Shown here: piece by piece, positions 6,534-6,859 of the stretch
How the letters are laid out: every line of letters starts with the position of its first letter
How positions within the stretch are numbered: the stretch's first letter is position 1
Source of the DNA: Scatosoma sp045537295
GTDB lineage: Bacteria; Bacillota; Clostridia; Christensenellales; Borkfalkiaceae
Length of the DNA stretch: 6,859 nt
Direction of reading: 5' to 3'
NCBI GenBank assembly: GCA_045537295.1
Contig: JAZSPG010000112.1
Location: 1-6,859, forward strand
Program-made: the position numbers and the translations under genes
Notes under the pieces: model-generated
The model's input: only the letters and a program-made list of their open reading frames with translations
What the model was told of the DNA's origin: nothing
Database searches by the model: none

Positions 6534-6859
6534 ATGAACGAAAACAAACTGACAACTATCTACGGCGAACTTTGCCTTACCAGCGTGTTTATCGGCGTGA
6601 CCGAAAAACCGCTTTTTCAGGCATTTTCGTCGTATATCAGGTCGCAAACGGGCTATGAAAAACGCAAAGCGTATTCCGCGTTTGTCGCGCATATCTACGA
6701 AAACGGCGGAAACCTTTCCCGTTGCGTGCAAAAGGATATCTACGAGGACGAAAACGCGTATATCAAAGCGGTAGCGCACAAACGCAAAATCCCCGCTTGT
6801 ATCGAAAACTCGGTGAAACGCGAACTTACCGCTTTTTCGGCGTTCGCGTCGCTCACGCC
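6534..6859 (+). CDS. N-terminal part of an unidentified protein, possibly a DUF815-type AAA+ ATPase (partial)
   Basis: An ATG at 6534, 3 bases after the leuB stop, opens a frame that runs off the window after 108 residues. The ribosome site is weak (AAAGG at 6520-6524, inside leuB), suggesting coupling with leuB. The visible part is soluble and mostly helical in character, with no signal peptide or membrane segment. The segment LSRCVQKDIYEDENAYIKAV (61-80), followed by a second helix starting near ENSVKRELTAFS (91-102), resembles the N-terminal helical region I remember from clostridial DUF815 ATP-binding proteins. The Walker A loop that would prove this would lie beyond the window, so the family is a tentative guess. 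Base and codon style match the leu genes. It is not a known branched-chain biosynthesis enzyme. Confidence 0.6.
   Translation, partial: MNENKLTTIYGELCLTSVFIGVTEKPLFQAFSSYIRSQTGYEKRKAYSAFVAHIYENGGNLSRCVQKDIYEDENAYIKAVAHKRKIPACIENSVKRELTAFSAFASLT

Noticed and set aside
1..6859. CRISPR array, tRNA/rRNA, insertion sequence or prophage signals
   Set aside because: No regularly spaced repeats, tRNA-like cloverleaf, transposase motifs or terminal inverted repeats were seen; the window is almost fully covered by biosynthetic genes.

Overview
The window is bacterial, most likely from an anaerobic Firmicute recovered from a gut or similar community. It holds seven tightly packed branched-chain amino acid genes or gene parts, all on the plus strand: ilvN, ilvC, ilvD, leuC, leuD and leuB, with a partial methyltransferase-like gene before them and a partial unrecognised gene after them. 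The dehydratase is of the E. coli-like type expected to carry an oxygen-sensitive Fe-S cluster, and LeuC is a short clostridial/archaeal-type subunit with three cluster cysteines. Both fit an anaerobe. The taxonomic suggestions come from remembered family resemblance and codon style, not from a search.

Layout. Positions 1-348 are the 3' end of a DNA adenine methyltransferase-like gene. A 74-base gap follows, with a good extended -10 promoter and a strong ribosome binding site for ilvN (423-902), then ilvC (921-1940). A 69-base spacer carries a perfect 10-bp hairpin with a GCAA loop. Then come ilvD (2010-3671), leuC (3685-4950), leuD (4947-5441, overlapping leuC by 4 bases) and leuB (5457-6530). 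A final reading frame starts 3 bases after leuB and runs off the end. There is no gene-free stretch over 300 bases.

Pathway. IlvN is the regulatory subunit of acetolactate synthase, IlvC and IlvD make the 2-keto acids of valine and isoleucine, and LeuCD plus LeuB carry 2-isopropylmalate to 2-ketoisocaproate for leucine. The catalytic subunit IlvB and the first leucine enzyme LeuA are not in the window.

The main observation is a sharp change of sequence style inside ilvC, between about 1653 and 1706, in the most conserved part of the protein. To the left, TTA leucine codons are absent, Glu-Ala is always GAA-GCN (4 of 4), and GAAGC/GCTTC occurs 9 times in about 1.7 kb. To the right, TTA is common, Glu-Ala is always GAG-GCN (16 of 16), and GAAGC/GCTTC occurs only twice in about 5.2 kb. 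The IlvC protein also looks like two lineages joined: a front part resembling Negativicutes enzymes, including an unusual cofactor loop, and a clostridial-type tail. Either the contig is a chimeric assembly joined at a conserved gene, or a real recombination made a hybrid ilvC. If it is an assembly join, the linkage of the left genes to the right genes is not real. I see no novel defence, mobile or RNA system; the genes themselves are ordinary biosynthetic genes.
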